A stretch of DNA of 55,620 nt. It comes from an uncultured Pelagibacteraceae bacterium. Its GTDB lineage: Bacteria > Pseudomonadota > Alphaproteobacteria > Pelagibacterales > Pelagibacteraceae. The notes beneath the pieces were generated by a model. That model made no database searches and was not told the origin of the DNA. It was given only the letters and a program-made list of their open reading frames with translations. A program made the position numbers and the translations under genes. This document shows, in pieces, positions 36,093 to 44,267 of this stretch (positions within the stretch are counted from its first letter, which is position 1; each line of letters begins with the position of its first letter). The stretch covers positions 1-55,620 of the forward strand of contig CACKFY010000006.1 of assembly GCA_902599495.1 (NCBI GenBank), written 5' to 3'.

Positions 36093-37433
36093 TTAAGATT
36101 TTGAATAATTAGAAATTCCGGTTCTTAATTTATCGATAATTTCATCAATATGTTTTTTTTCACAAATAAATTGAGGTGCAATAATTAAGCTGTCTGCAGT
36201 GTTTTTAAAATTTACACCGGCATCGTAACAATGCTTAAATGTTTGAAATCCCGCTTTTCCTGGTTTGTCTACCATTTTCATTTCAATTCCTCCCATCATT
36301 CCATAACCTCTAATACTTACAACTTCTTTTAAATCTTTTAAAGAATGTAAACCATCTTGAAAATAAGGTGACATTTCTTTAGCTCTATTAAAAATATCTT
36401 CTTTATCAAAAATATCTTGAACAGCCAAAGCTGCTGCAACAGCAACTGGAATGCCAGAGTATGTATAACCGTGAAATAATTCGGGAGTTCCTTCTGGATT
36501 TTTTGATGCATCTAACACTGTATCATACATCTCCTCTTTTACTGCCACAACTCCCATTGGTACAACTCCATTAGTTGTTGCTTTTGCCATTGTCATAATA
36601 TCGGGCGTAACTCCCCATTCTTGAGCTGCAAATGCTGAGCCTGTCCTTCCCCAACCTGTGATCACTTCATCAAATATTAAAAGTATTCCATGTTTATCAC
36701 ATATTTCTCTAAGTCTTTTTAAATAACCTTTTGGAGGAACTAAGGTTCCTGTCGATCCAGCTATAGGTTCTACAATACACGCAGCGATATTTTCACCTCC
36801 AAAATTCATTGCAATTCTCTCTAGATCCTCTGCTAATTCAACACCTGTTTCAGGTTGACCTTTTACAAATTTATGTTCAGGTAAGTGGGTGTGCCTCATG
36901 TGTTGTACGCCTGGCATAAGAACACTGGCAAAAGTTTTTACGTTATTAATCATTCCGCCAACTGTTGTAGCTCCGATGTTCATGCCGTGATATCCTCTTT
37001 CTCTTCCGACAAATCTAAATCTTTTTGAGTCTCCTTTTGCTCTGTGATAAGCGATTGCAATTTTTATAGCTGTCTCTACTGCAGTAGATCCACAGATAGT
37101 ATAAAAAATTCTGTTAATTCCCTCTGGGGTTTTTTTTGCAATTCTTGTTGCTAATTCAAAAGATCCTCCAAATCCTTGATTAAAAGGTTGACAGTAATCT
37201 AACTTATCTAACTGCTTAGAAACTGCTTCGGTTATTTCTTTTCTTCCATGTCCAAGAGGGTTACAAAATAAACCTGAGCTAGCGTCAATCATTTTTTTTC
37301 CTAAATGATTTGTTAAATAGACCCCTTTTGCATCAGTTATAAGTCGAGGATTTTTTTTAAATGATTTGTTGTCTGAAAATGGCATCCAATGCTCATTTAA
37401 AGAGTTAGGTATGTTTGTTCTTTGTGAACTCAT
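36093..37433 (-). CDS. Omega-amino acid:pyruvate aminotransferase (class III)
   Basis: A 446-residue class III PLP aminotransferase. EHWMPFSDNKSFKKNPRL near residue 14, DASSGLFCNPLGHGRKEI near 50, the cofactor segment GSTAVETAIK near 114, RGYHGMNIG near 145, LIFDEVITGWGRTG near 253 and the PLP lysine in MTMAKATTNG near 287 are visible. The layout follows beta-alanine/omega-amino acid:pyruvate transaminases; taurine:pyruvate aminotransferase (Tpa) belongs to the same group. With Ald next door and a taurine-type transporter 3 kb on, taurine or beta-alanine are reasonable substrates, but this is inference. Confidence 0.85.
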   Translation of the reverse strand: MSSQRTNIPNSLNEHWMPFSDNKSFKKNPRLITDAKGVYLTNHLGKKMIDASSGLFCNPLGHGRKEITEAVSKQLDKLDYCQPFNQGFGGSFELATRIAKKTPEGINRIFYTICGSTAVETAIKIAIAYHRAKGDSKRFRFVGRERGYHGMNIGATTVGGMINNVKTFASVLMPGVQHMRHTHLPEHKFVKGQPETGVELAEDLERIAMNFGGENIAACIVEPIAGSTGTLVPPKGYLKRLREICDKHGILLIFDEVITGWGRTGSAFAAQEWGVTPDIMTMAKATTNGVVPMGVVAVKEEMYDTVLDASKNPEGTPELFHGYTYSGIPVAVAAALAVQDIFDKEDIFNRAKEMSPYFQDGLHSLKDLKEVVSIRGYGMMGGIEMKMVDKPGKAGFQTFKHCYDAGVNFKNTADSLIIAPQFICEKKHIDEIIDKLRTGISNYSKS

Positions 37434-37528
37434 AATAAAATTTTTAGACTATTGCTTACCTAAAACAACTAAATTATATACAACTAATAGTGGTATTTAA
37501 TTTTAAAATATATATCGTATAAAAAATA

Positions 37529-38053
37529 ATGCAAATTAAAAAAACTAAGCTAAAAGGTCTCAAGATACTTACTAATAAAATCTATAAGGACTCAAGAGGT
37601 CATTTTAAGGAAGATTTTAAATCAACCTTTTTTAAAGGTTCAAATTTTATTTTTTCTTGTACATCTAAATCAAAAAAGAATGTTTTAAGAGGCCTACACA
37701 TGCAAACTAAAAAGAAACAAGGAAAATTTGTTTCGGTGTTAAAGGGTTCTATTTTAGATGTGGTTGTTGATTTAAGAAAAAACTCTCGAACATTTGGTAA
37801 ACATTTTAAAATTGAACTCACTGATAAAAATGGAAAATCAATTTTCATACCTCCGGGTTTTGCACATGGATTTTTAGCAAAAAAAAGTGAAAATATAGTA
37901 CATTACTATAATACTAATTATAGATCATCTAAGCACGAAATAGGTATTATGTGGAATGATCCTTCTTTAAAAATTAGATGGCCAATTAAAAAACCAATTC
38001 TCTCAAAAAAAGATAAAAAGAACTTAACTCTCAAACAATTTTTAAAAAAATAA
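37529..38053 (+). CDS. rfbC: dTDP-4-dehydrorhamnose 3,5-epimerase
   Basis: A 174-residue cupin-fold epimerase. YKDSRGHFKEDF near residue 18, the catalytic-His motif LRGLHMQTKKKQGKFV near 52, GSILDVVVDLRKNS near 72 and IPPGFAHGFLAKK near 104 are standard RmlC features. It epimerises dTDP-4-keto-6-deoxyglucose at C3 and C5. It is separated from rfbA/rfbB by about 11 kb, and is followed after one base by a C-methyltransferase and then a reductase, suggesting a branched or modified dTDP-deoxysugar rather than plain rhamnose (inference). It diverges from the aminotransferase. Confidence 0.92.
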   Translation: MQIKKTKLKGLKILTNKIYKDSRGHFKEDFKSTFFKGSNFIFSCTSKSKKNVLRGLHMQTKKKQGKFVSVLKGSILDVVVDLRKNSRTFGKHFKIELTDKNGKSIFIPPGFAHGFLAKKSENIVHYYNTNYRSSKHEIGIMWNDPSLKIRWPIKKPILSKKDKKNLTLKQFLKK

Positions 38054-38054
38054 A

Positions 38055-39254
38055 ATGAAATGTAAAATTACTGGTGAAAAACTAAGTCCTTTTATGTCTT
38101 TTGGCAAAATGCCATCTGCTAACGGTTTTTTAGATAAAAACAATTTTGATAATGAGTTTTTTTACGAAATGGAAGTTGGATTTTCAAGTAAAGTATCTTT
38201 ACTGCAATTAAATGAGTTTTCAAATCCTGTAAAAGTACATAATGATAGATATCCTTTTTATACTAGCAGCTCACTTAATATGAAAAATCATTTTAACAAA
38301 TTTGCGCATTGGTTAAAAGAAAAGTATCTTCACAATGGATCAAAGCTTATTGAAGTGGGTTCTAACGACGGAACTTTGCTTGAAAATTTTAAAAATTCTA
38401 ATATTGAAGCAGTAGGATTTGAACCCTCTATAACTATTGCCGAACTTGCAAATAAAAAAAATATCAAAACGTTGAGTAAATTTTTTAATACCCAAAACTT
38501 AGATGAGATAAAGAATTTTCATTCCTCAGTTGATGTTATATGTTCTGCAAATGTTATAGCTCATATTCCAGATCTCAAAGATGTTATCAAATGTGTTGAT
38601 AAATTATTATCATCTAAAGGTTTGCTTATCTTTGAAGAGCCTTATCTTGGATCTATGTTTTCAAAAATTTCTTACGATCAAATATACGATGAACACATAT
38701 TCATGTTTTCTGTCAATTCAATAAAAAAAATTTTTGATTTGTTTGATTTTGAACTTGTAGATGTTCTTCCTCAGGTAACTCACGGAGGGTCAATGAGGTA
38801 TGTAATTGCAAGAAAGAATAAACACAAAAAAAGTGAAATAGTTTCTAGGGTTCTTGATGAAGAACAAAGTAAAAAATTAGACACAATTGAGTCATGTTTA
38901 GACTTTAAAAAAGCTTGTGAATTTTCAAAAAAAATGACTATAGAAAAATTAAATAAATTTAAATCCGACAATAAAAAAATCTGCGGTTATGCAGCTACAG
39001 CTAAAAGTACTACAGTTTTAAATTATTGTAATATTGGAACTGATTTAATTGATTATATTTGCGATACAACAAATGAAAAAATTGGAAAGTTTTCGCCAGG
39101 AAAACATATACCGGTTGTTCCTATGAGTCATTTTAAAAATAATATTCCGGATATAGCTTTCTTATTTGCCTGGAACCACAAAGAGGAAATTTTTTTAAAA
39201 GAAAAAGAATTTACAAAAAATGGAGGTACTTGGTTTTCCCATGTTACTTTATAA
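38055..39254 (+). CDS. Sugar C-methyltransferase-like protein with altered zinc site
   Basis: A 399-residue protein of the same three-part plan as 33345-34562. The SAM motif LIEVGSNDGTLLENF is near residue 97, the acidic GFEPS near 119, YDEHIFMFS near 213 replaces the HEH block, and CGYAATAKSTTVLNYC near 314 is the Methyltransf_14 region. The N-terminal zinc site looks degenerate: CKITGEKL keeps only one Cys, and the later C-x-x-C is replaced by SSKVSLLQL. It may methylate a dTDP-keto sugar made by RfbB/RfbC. The next gene starts inside its 3' end. Confidence 0.8.
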   Translation: MKCKITGEKLSPFMSFGKMPSANGFLDKNNFDNEFFYEMEVGFSSKVSLLQLNEFSNPVKVHNDRYPFYTSSSLNMKNHFNKFAHWLKEKYLHNGSKLIEVGSNDGTLLENFKNSNIEAVGFEPSITIAELANKKNIKTLSKFFNTQNLDEIKNFHSSVDVICSANVIAHIPDLKDVIKCVDKLLSSKGLLIFEEPYLGSMFSKISYDQIYDEHIFMFSVNSIKKIFDLFDFELVDVLPQVTHGGSMRYVIARKNKHKKSEIVSRVLDEEQSKKLDTIESCLDFKKACEFSKKMTIEKLNKFKSDNKKICGYAATAKSTTVLNYCNIGTDLIDYICDTTNEKIGKFSPGKHIPVVPMSHFKNNIPDIAFLFAWNHKEEIFLKEKEFTKNGGTWFSHVTL

Positions 39255-39954
39255 TAATCGAATAGTAGTTACAGGTGGTACTGGAAGATTTGCTTCATCT
39301 CTTAAGAAGGTTAAATCGAAATACTCGGTATTCTTCCCCTCAAAAACAAATCTGAATATACTTAAAGAGAACTCAATTCTTAAATATTTAAAAAAGAAAA
39401 AACCAAAATATCTTATTCATTTAGCAGGTTTATCTAGACCAATGTCAGTACATAACAATGACATTAAAAAGAGCATTGACTTAAATATAATTGGTACTGC
39501 AAACATTGTAAAAATTTGTGAAAAGCTGAATATAAAACTTATCTATTTTTCATCAAGTTACGTATATCCAGGAAAAAAAGGTGGGTATAAAGAAATTGAT
39601 CCTGTTTTACCAATTAACAATTACGCTTGGTCGAAATTAGGAGGTGAATGCTCAGTAAAGCTTTATAAAAATTCTTTAATAGTTAGAGCCTCTATGACAG
39701 AAAAACCATTTGTACATAAAGCAGCTTTTAGCGATTTTTATACAAATTTTATCTTTCATGAAGATATTGCTCCTAAAGTTTTTAAAATTTTAAAACTAAA
39801 AGGAGTAATAAATTTTGGTGGCAAATCTCAAAGTGTATTTAAATTTGTAAAAAAATATAATCCTAAAATAAAAAAGATCTCTTATAAGAAAGTGTTTGGC
39901 AAAACTTATCCATCTAACACCTCTATGAATTTAAAAAAATTCAAAAGAATTTAA
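39241..39954 (+). CDS. NAD(P)-dependent sugar reductase/epimerase (RmlD-like SDR)
   Basis: About 237 residues. The start at the ATG at 39241 (MLLYNNRIVVTGGTGRF) places the NAD motif at the N-terminus; a longer frame from 39220 is possible. IHLAGLSRP near residue 60, YFSSSYVYPGKKG near 100 and the catalytic YAWSK near 126 show an SDR resembling RmlD but shorter than usual (RmlD about 290), with a reduced substrate domain. It probably reduces the 4-keto group of the sugar built by its neighbours. It overlaps the methyltransferase gene by 14 bp. It closes the polysaccharide region. Confidence 0.75.
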   Translation: MLLYNNRIVVTGGTGRFASSLKKVKSKYSVFFPSKTNLNILKENSILKYLKKKKPKYLIHLAGLSRPMSVHNNDIKKSIDLNIIGTANIVKICEKLNIKLIYFSSSYVYPGKKGGYKEIDPVLPINNYAWSKLGGECSVKLYKNSLIVRASMTEKPFVHKAAFSDFYTNFIFHEDIAPKVFKILKLKGVINFGGKSQSVFKFVKKYNPKIKKISYKKVFGKTYPSNTSMNLKKFKRI

Positions 39955-40096
39955 AAAAATTAGTATTAATTTTAATTGCAACCTATAATTGATTATTTAT
40001 CTAAACATCGCCTATTATTGAACACTCTAGGTATTTACTTACGATTAAAATTCATTTTAAATCTTCATTAATTAACAAACTATATATAGGAGAACT

Positions 40097-41035
40097 ATGA
40101 AAAAAATAATAAGCACAGTTCTTGGAATGGTTTTGGCTTTTTCGCTTTACTCTTCAGTGGCTAACTCAGCTGCTAAAGAAGTTAGAGTTGCGTACTTTTT
40201 AGAGTGGCCATCTCCTAATCTAGAGGACATGAATAAAAAAGCATATTCAAAAGCACTTGGTGTGCCAGTGAAGTGGACTAATTTTACGAATGGTGTGGCG
40301 ATGACAGATGCAATGTTAGCAGGAGATATTGATATCTCTTACTCACAAGGTTTAATGCCTTACATTAACGCTGTTAAAGCTAAAGCACCTATCAGTTTAG
40401 TTGACGTTGCTATGGAATACGGTATGGGAGGAACAACATGTGTTACTTCTAATAAATCTGGTATTACAAAAGCAAATGCTTCAGAACTTGAAGGTAAAAA
40501 AGTTGCTGTTCCACTAGGAACAATGGCTGAGTACGTTTTTACTGAAAGTATGAAAATAGTTGGAGCTGATAGAAAAAAAATGAACATTATTGCTATGGAT
40601 CCTGAAGAAGGTGCAGCTGCACTAGTAAGTGGTGATGTAGTAATGGCATGTTTATTTGGTGGTAATTCTATAAAGTCTGCAACATCAGTTGGAAAAAGAC
40701 TTCTAACAGTAGATGAGGCACGAGCTGGTGGAATTATGGGTATTGATATCGTTTCTGTTACTAACAAATTCATGAAAGAAAACCCAGGAATGTTAAAGTC
40801 ATTTGTTGAGTTAACTCATGAAGCTAATGAAAGATACAGAAAAGGTGGAAGTGATATGAAAGCTATGTCAAAAGAGTCAGAAATGAAAGTTGCTGACATG
40901 AAAGACACTTTAAGTGGCTTTAAATTCTTAACACCAAAAGAAACAAAAAAATCTATGAAGAGTGGAAACCTTGCTAAGTTTTTAAAAGGATTTGACACTC
41001 CAAGAGGTACGGTAACTACTAAGTTTTTACCGTAG
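40097..41035 (+). CDS. tauA: ABC transporter substrate-binding protein, taurine type
   Basis: A 312-residue periplasmic binding protein. A signal peptide covers about residues 1-24 (MKKIISTVLGMVLAFSLYSS, cleavage likely after ANSA). The mature protein has VRVAYFLEWPSPN, MTDAMLAGDIDISYSQ near 74, VDVAMEYGMGGT and the second-lobe GKKVAVPLGTMAEYVF near 132, all in line with TauA/SsuA-type proteins that bind sulfonates. The start is preceded by AGGAG 7 bp upstream. A strong terminator follows the gene before tauB, which would let tauA be expressed above the rest of the operon. The ligand (taurine or another small amine/sulfonate) is inferred. Confidence 0.85.
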   Translation: MKKIISTVLGMVLAFSLYSSVANSAAKEVRVAYFLEWPSPNLEDMNKKAYSKALGVPVKWTNFTNGVAMTDAMLAGDIDISYSQGLMPYINAVKAKAPISLVDVAMEYGMGGTTCVTSNKSGITKANASELEGKKVAVPLGTMAEYVFTESMKIVGADRKKMNIIAMDPEEGAAALVSGDVVMACLFGGNSIKSATSVGKRLLTVDEARAGGIMGIDIVSVTNKFMKENPGMLKSFVELTHEANERYRKGGSDMKAMSKESEMKVADMKDTLSGFKFLTPKETKKSMKSGNLAKFLKGFDTPRGTVTTKFLP

Positions 41036-41051
41036 TTTAAGAAATAAAATT

Positions 41052-41089
41052 AATAGGCGCCAATTTATTTAATTGGTGCCTATTTTTTT
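41052..41089 (+). terminator. Rho-independent terminator/attenuator between tauA and tauB
   Basis: A 14-bp stem, AATAGGCGCCAATT at 41052-41065 pairing with AATTGGTGCCTATT at 41071-41084 through one G-U pair, with a TATTT loop, is followed by a T run to 41089. It lies 17 bp after the tauA stop and 27 bp before the tauB start, so it probably partially ends transcription, keeping binding protein in excess of the membrane parts. Confidence 0.9.
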
Positions 41090-41115
41090 AACTGAATATC
41101 TAATATAATTATTTT

Positions 41116-41913
41116 ATGAGCGACTTGATTTCACAAAACTTAAATATGATTTTTAAAACTCCAAAAGGAGAGACTGTCCATGCGCTCAAAGATTTAAATT
41201 TCACAATTAAAAAAGGGGAATTATTAACCGTCCTTGGTCCCTCAGGATGTGGAAAAACAACTTTATTAAATATTACAGCAGGATTTATTAGACCAACTTC
41301 AGGAAAAATTACTCTTAATAATAAAGAAATCAATGGACCAGGTGTTGATAGAGGAATGGTTTTTCAGCAAGGTGCATTATTTGAATGGTTAACTGTTGCT
41401 GAGAATGTAAATTTTGGTTTGAGAATGAAGGAAGAAGACGCTGTTCAAACACAAAAGAAAGTTGACGAATGGTTAGATATAGTTGGTTTAAAAGGTTTTG
41501 GTAATACTCCTACTTACCAATTATCAGGGGGTATGCAGCAAAGAGTAGCTTTAGCCAGATGTTTGATAAATGATCCTGATTTAATTTTAATGGATGAACC
41601 TCTAGGAGCTTTAGATGCATTGACGAGGGAAAAAATGCAGTCGCTAGTTCTTAAAATTTGGAAAGAAACAGGAAAAACAATTATTTTAATAACTCACTCT
41701 GTTGAAGAGGCACTATTGCTTGGAGAAAAAGTTTACGTTATGGCTCCAAGACCTGGAAGAATTCATAAAGAATATAAGTTACCCTTTGCATCAATGGGCC
41801 TTAACGGTGATTTAAGGGAAATCAAAAACAATAAAGAATTTGTTTCAAAGAGAGAAGAAATTCTCTCTATGATTTGGGACATGGAAGAAGAAATAATGGG
41901 TAAAGATAATTAA
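41116..41913 (+). CDS. tauB: ABC transporter ATP-binding protein, taurine type
   Basis: A 265-residue ATPase of the TauB/SsuB/NitD group. Walker A is GPSGCGKTT near residue 38, the Q-loop VFQQGALFEW near 78, the signature LSGGMQQRVALAR near 136, Walker B LILMDEPLGALD near 156 and the switch His in LITHSVEEA near 194. It powers the permease encoded next, whose start overlaps its stop by one base (TAATG). The extended C-terminus ends in a Glu-rich MIWDMEEEIMG. Substrate class is inferred from TauA. Confidence 0.93.
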   Translation: MSDLISQNLNMIFKTPKGETVHALKDLNFTIKKGELLTVLGPSGCGKTTLLNITAGFIRPTSGKITLNNKEINGPGVDRGMVFQQGALFEWLTVAENVNFGLRMKEEDAVQTQKKVDEWLDIVGLKGFGNTPTYQLSGGMQQRVALARCLINDPDLILMDEPLGALDALTREKMQSLVLKIWKETGKTIILITHSVEEALLLGEKVYVMAPRPGRIHKEYKLPFASMGLNGDLREIKNNKEFVSKREEILSMIWDMEEEIMGKDN

Positions 41914-43823
41914 TGATTACAGCTTTTTTAACATTTGTATTTTTCTTTGCTATCGTCGGATGTGTTTTATACGGTAGGAAATTAATTAAAACAGAAAAAG
42001 TAGATGCTGTTTTTGGAAATCCAGAGAGGGCTCAAGGTGGAATTCATTGGGTAATTGTTGGAAGTAGTTTCTTATTATTAGTTTGGCTTTATTATTCATG
42101 GGATATTGCAAAATCCTTTTTTCCTAGATCGGCTAATGAACTTTGTCAAGTTGGAAAGGTAAATGAGTCCCTTCTTTCTCTTAAGTATCTTTTTCCAATT
42201 GAAGAGCGTCAATTAAAAAGTACTTCTGTAATTGAAACCGAGACAGAAAATTTAAATAAAATAATTATTGAAATTGAAAAATCAGAAGAAGTAAAAAGTC
42301 AAGATAAAAACAAATTATTTAATTTTGTTTCACAAACTAAAAAAACAATTCCTTTATTGACTAATGAAAAACTTTTAAATAATGAAACAAAAGAGCAAAT
42401 TAAAATAATTAATAACAAAATTATAAATTTAACTGAAAATTTTAGAAAAAAAGATTATCCGAATGAGAGTGCTGAACAAGAAATAGAAAGAATTGAAGCT
42501 GCTAAAGAGGAAGGTAGTTGGAAAGCTTCAAGTACATCAATTGAAAACACTATTGAAATACCTTCAATACCAAAAACAAAACGAGGTTTAAAATTTCAAG
42601 CAGCTGCTGAGGAACTTAACTTGATTAGTGACGAGTTCTTTGATCTCCGAAACCACAATAGTCAATATACTTCAGCATTGGAAAAACTAAAAAAAGAGAT
42701 TAAAGATTTCAGAACTAATCTTGGATCTTCAGAGGAGATTGCTTCCTCTTTTGCAAAAGATATCTTAAAAATTGCACGACGAATTGAATACGCAAGTATA
42801 TTTCCACCAAATACTTTGAAAGACATGCAGTTTTCAATAATTAATTTTGATAAAGCACAAAAAAAAGAGCAAGGCACTTTAAGATGGGTTGATATATTTT
42901 TGTTTCCGTCTGGCACCATTATTTCTAGTGGGCCAAGTTGTTCAGAGCAAGGATCAGGTAGATGGCTACCTAAACCTTCAGATACACTTAATAAATTTAC
43001 ATTAATGCTAAACCCTAATGTTGGTTACAAACAAATTCCATTAATTTGGTATGAAATGATGGATGTAAGCAAGATTATAGGTTTCTTAATTCCTGATTGG
43101 TTTGCGGACGTTTTGCCTGGTGAATACCCAGTTCATAACGAACAAGGTGAAGTAAAACCAAACTTCAAAAGCAAAGTATTAAGTTTTGTAACAGGAGACT
43201 TCAATTTATTTAAAATTCCAATACCAACTGGTCATATATGGGATTCATTTTTAAGAGTGTTCCTTGGTCTTGTAGCAGGAATTATTGTGGGAGTCCCGTT
43301 AGGGCTTTTCATGGGATTAAATAGATTTGCAAAAGGATTTTTTGATCCTTTAATTGAACTTTACAGACCTGTGCCGCCATTAGCTTGGGCGCCATTAGTA
43401 ATTTCAGTTCTTGGTATTGATAACCTTGGTAAAGTGTTCTTATTATTTATGGTTTCGCTATCAATAATGATAATTTCAGCTAGAGCTGGTGCTTCGGGAA
43501 CTCAATTATCTAAAATTCACGCTGCCCATTCTCTTGGTGCATCTAAGTGGCAAATATTAAGACATGTTATTTTTCCAAATTCTTTACCAGAAATTCTTAC
43601 TGGCATAAGAGTGGCAACAGGAATGTGTTGGGGAACTTTAGTAGCTGCAGAATTTTTAGCTGGAACTACTGGAGTTGGATTTGTAGAAAATGTCGCTAAA
43701 AAATATTTCCAATATGAAGTAATATGGATAACTATATTTATTATGGGAATGTTAGGTTTGTTATTTGATATTACAATAAGAAAAATTATTGATAAAACGA
43801 TTCCTTGGCGAGGAAAAGGTTAG
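41913..43823 (+). CDS. tauC: ABC transporter permease, taurine type, with large N-terminal extension
   Basis: A 636-residue permease, more than twice the usual 250-280 residues of TauC. Two hydrophobic segments lie near residues 4-25 and 46-66. A long soluble region from about 70 to 440 follows; it is Glu/Lys-rich with coiled-coil-like stretches and two cysteines (NELCQV near 76, PSCSEQ near 340). The normal binding-protein-dependent permease core begins near 442 (WDSFLRVFLGLVAGIIVG), with the EAA loop AAHSLGASKWQILRHVIFPNSLP near 537, which docks with TauB. By the positive-inside pattern the extra region probably faces the periplasm. It may bind ligand or a partner, but this is inference. 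Confidence 0.88.
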   Translation: MITAFLTFVFFFAIVGCVLYGRKLIKTEKVDAVFGNPERAQGGIHWVIVGSSFLLLVWLYYSWDIAKSFFPRSANELCQVGKVNESLLSLKYLFPIEERQLKSTSVIETETENLNKIIIEIEKSEEVKSQDKNKLFNFVSQTKKTIPLLTNEKLLNNETKEQIKIINNKIINLTENFRKKDYPNESAEQEIERIEAAKEEGSWKASSTSIENTIEIPSIPKTKRGLKFQAAAEELNLISDEFFDLRNHNSQYTSALEKLKKEIKDFRTNLGSSEEIASSFAKDILKIARRIEYASIFPPNTLKDMQFSIINFDKAQKKEQGTLRWVDIFLFPSGTIISSGPSCSEQGSGRWLPKPSDTLNKFTLMLNPNVGYKQIPLIWYEMMDVSKIIGFLIPDWFADVLPGEYPVHNEQGEVKPNFKSKVLSFVTGDFNLFKIPIPTGHIWDSFLRVFLGLVAGIIVGVPLGLFMGLNRFAKGFFDPLIELYRPVPPLAWAPLVISVLGIDNLGKVFLLFMVSLSIMIISARAGASGTQLSKIHAAHSLGASKWQILRHVIFPNSLPEILTGIRVATGMCWGTLVAAEFLAGTTGVGFVENVAKKYFQYEVIWITIFIMGMLGLLFDITIRKIIDKTIPWRGKG

Positions 43824-43829
43824 TTATTA

Positions 43830-44267
43830 ATGAAAAGGCTTTTGATCATAATATTTATTTTTCTTCTTCCAGCATCTCTCTTCGCTGACGAAAAAGAAAA
43901 AGAAAAAAAAGTAGCTAAATATATCATGGAAAACATTCAAAAAGATTATTTAGATTGTTACAGTTTCTATAAGGTTGCAGCAGAGAGTTTTAAAAAAGCT
44001 GGGAAAGATCAGGGAATTATAAAAAATTTAGAAAATAGTGCAGATGTTTCATTGAAGTACAACTATGATTTAGGGGAAATTATGGGGTTAAATCCTGAAG
44101 TTATGGCTGAGATGACTAAGACTAAAATAGATACGTTTGTGAAAATGGCAAACAAAGATTTTTCATCTTTAGCTAAAAAATATGGTCTCATGTGTAAGAG
44201 TTTGGTCGAGAATCCAGAGCAAAGAACAAATTACTGGGAACAAAAAGGTTCTAAAATAATTAAGTGA
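43830..44267 (+). CDS. Secreted small protein, unknown family
   Basis: A 145-residue protein with a clear signal peptide (MKRLLIIIFIFLLPASLFADE). The mature part is helical and highly charged, with two cysteines, YLDCYSF near residue 47 and GLMCKSL near 122, that could form a disulfide. I recognise no family. It sits 6 bp after tauC and overlaps the dehydrogenase gene by 4 bp, so it belongs to the transporter operon. Being periplasmic, it may assist the transporter, and its size, helix content and paired cysteines resemble the two secreted proteins at 48840 and 49214. Confidence 0.75.
   Translation: MKRLLIIIFIFLLPASLFADEKEKEKKVAKYIMENIQKDYLDCYSFYKVAAESFKKAGKDQGIIKNLENSADVSLKYNYDLGEIMGLNPEVMAEMTKTKIDTFVKMANKDFSSLAKKYGLMCKSLVENPEQRTNYWEQKGSKIIK

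Noticed and set aside
39955-40096. Riboswitch in the leader of tauA
   Set aside because: The 142-bp AT-rich gap shows no stable hairpin series or known riboswitch core; only the AGGAG site is clear, and promoter boxes are ambiguous.
40360-40773. Minus-strand frame of 137 codons inside tauA
   Set aside because: It is antisense to a well-supported binding-protein gene and shows no motif or ribosome-binding site.
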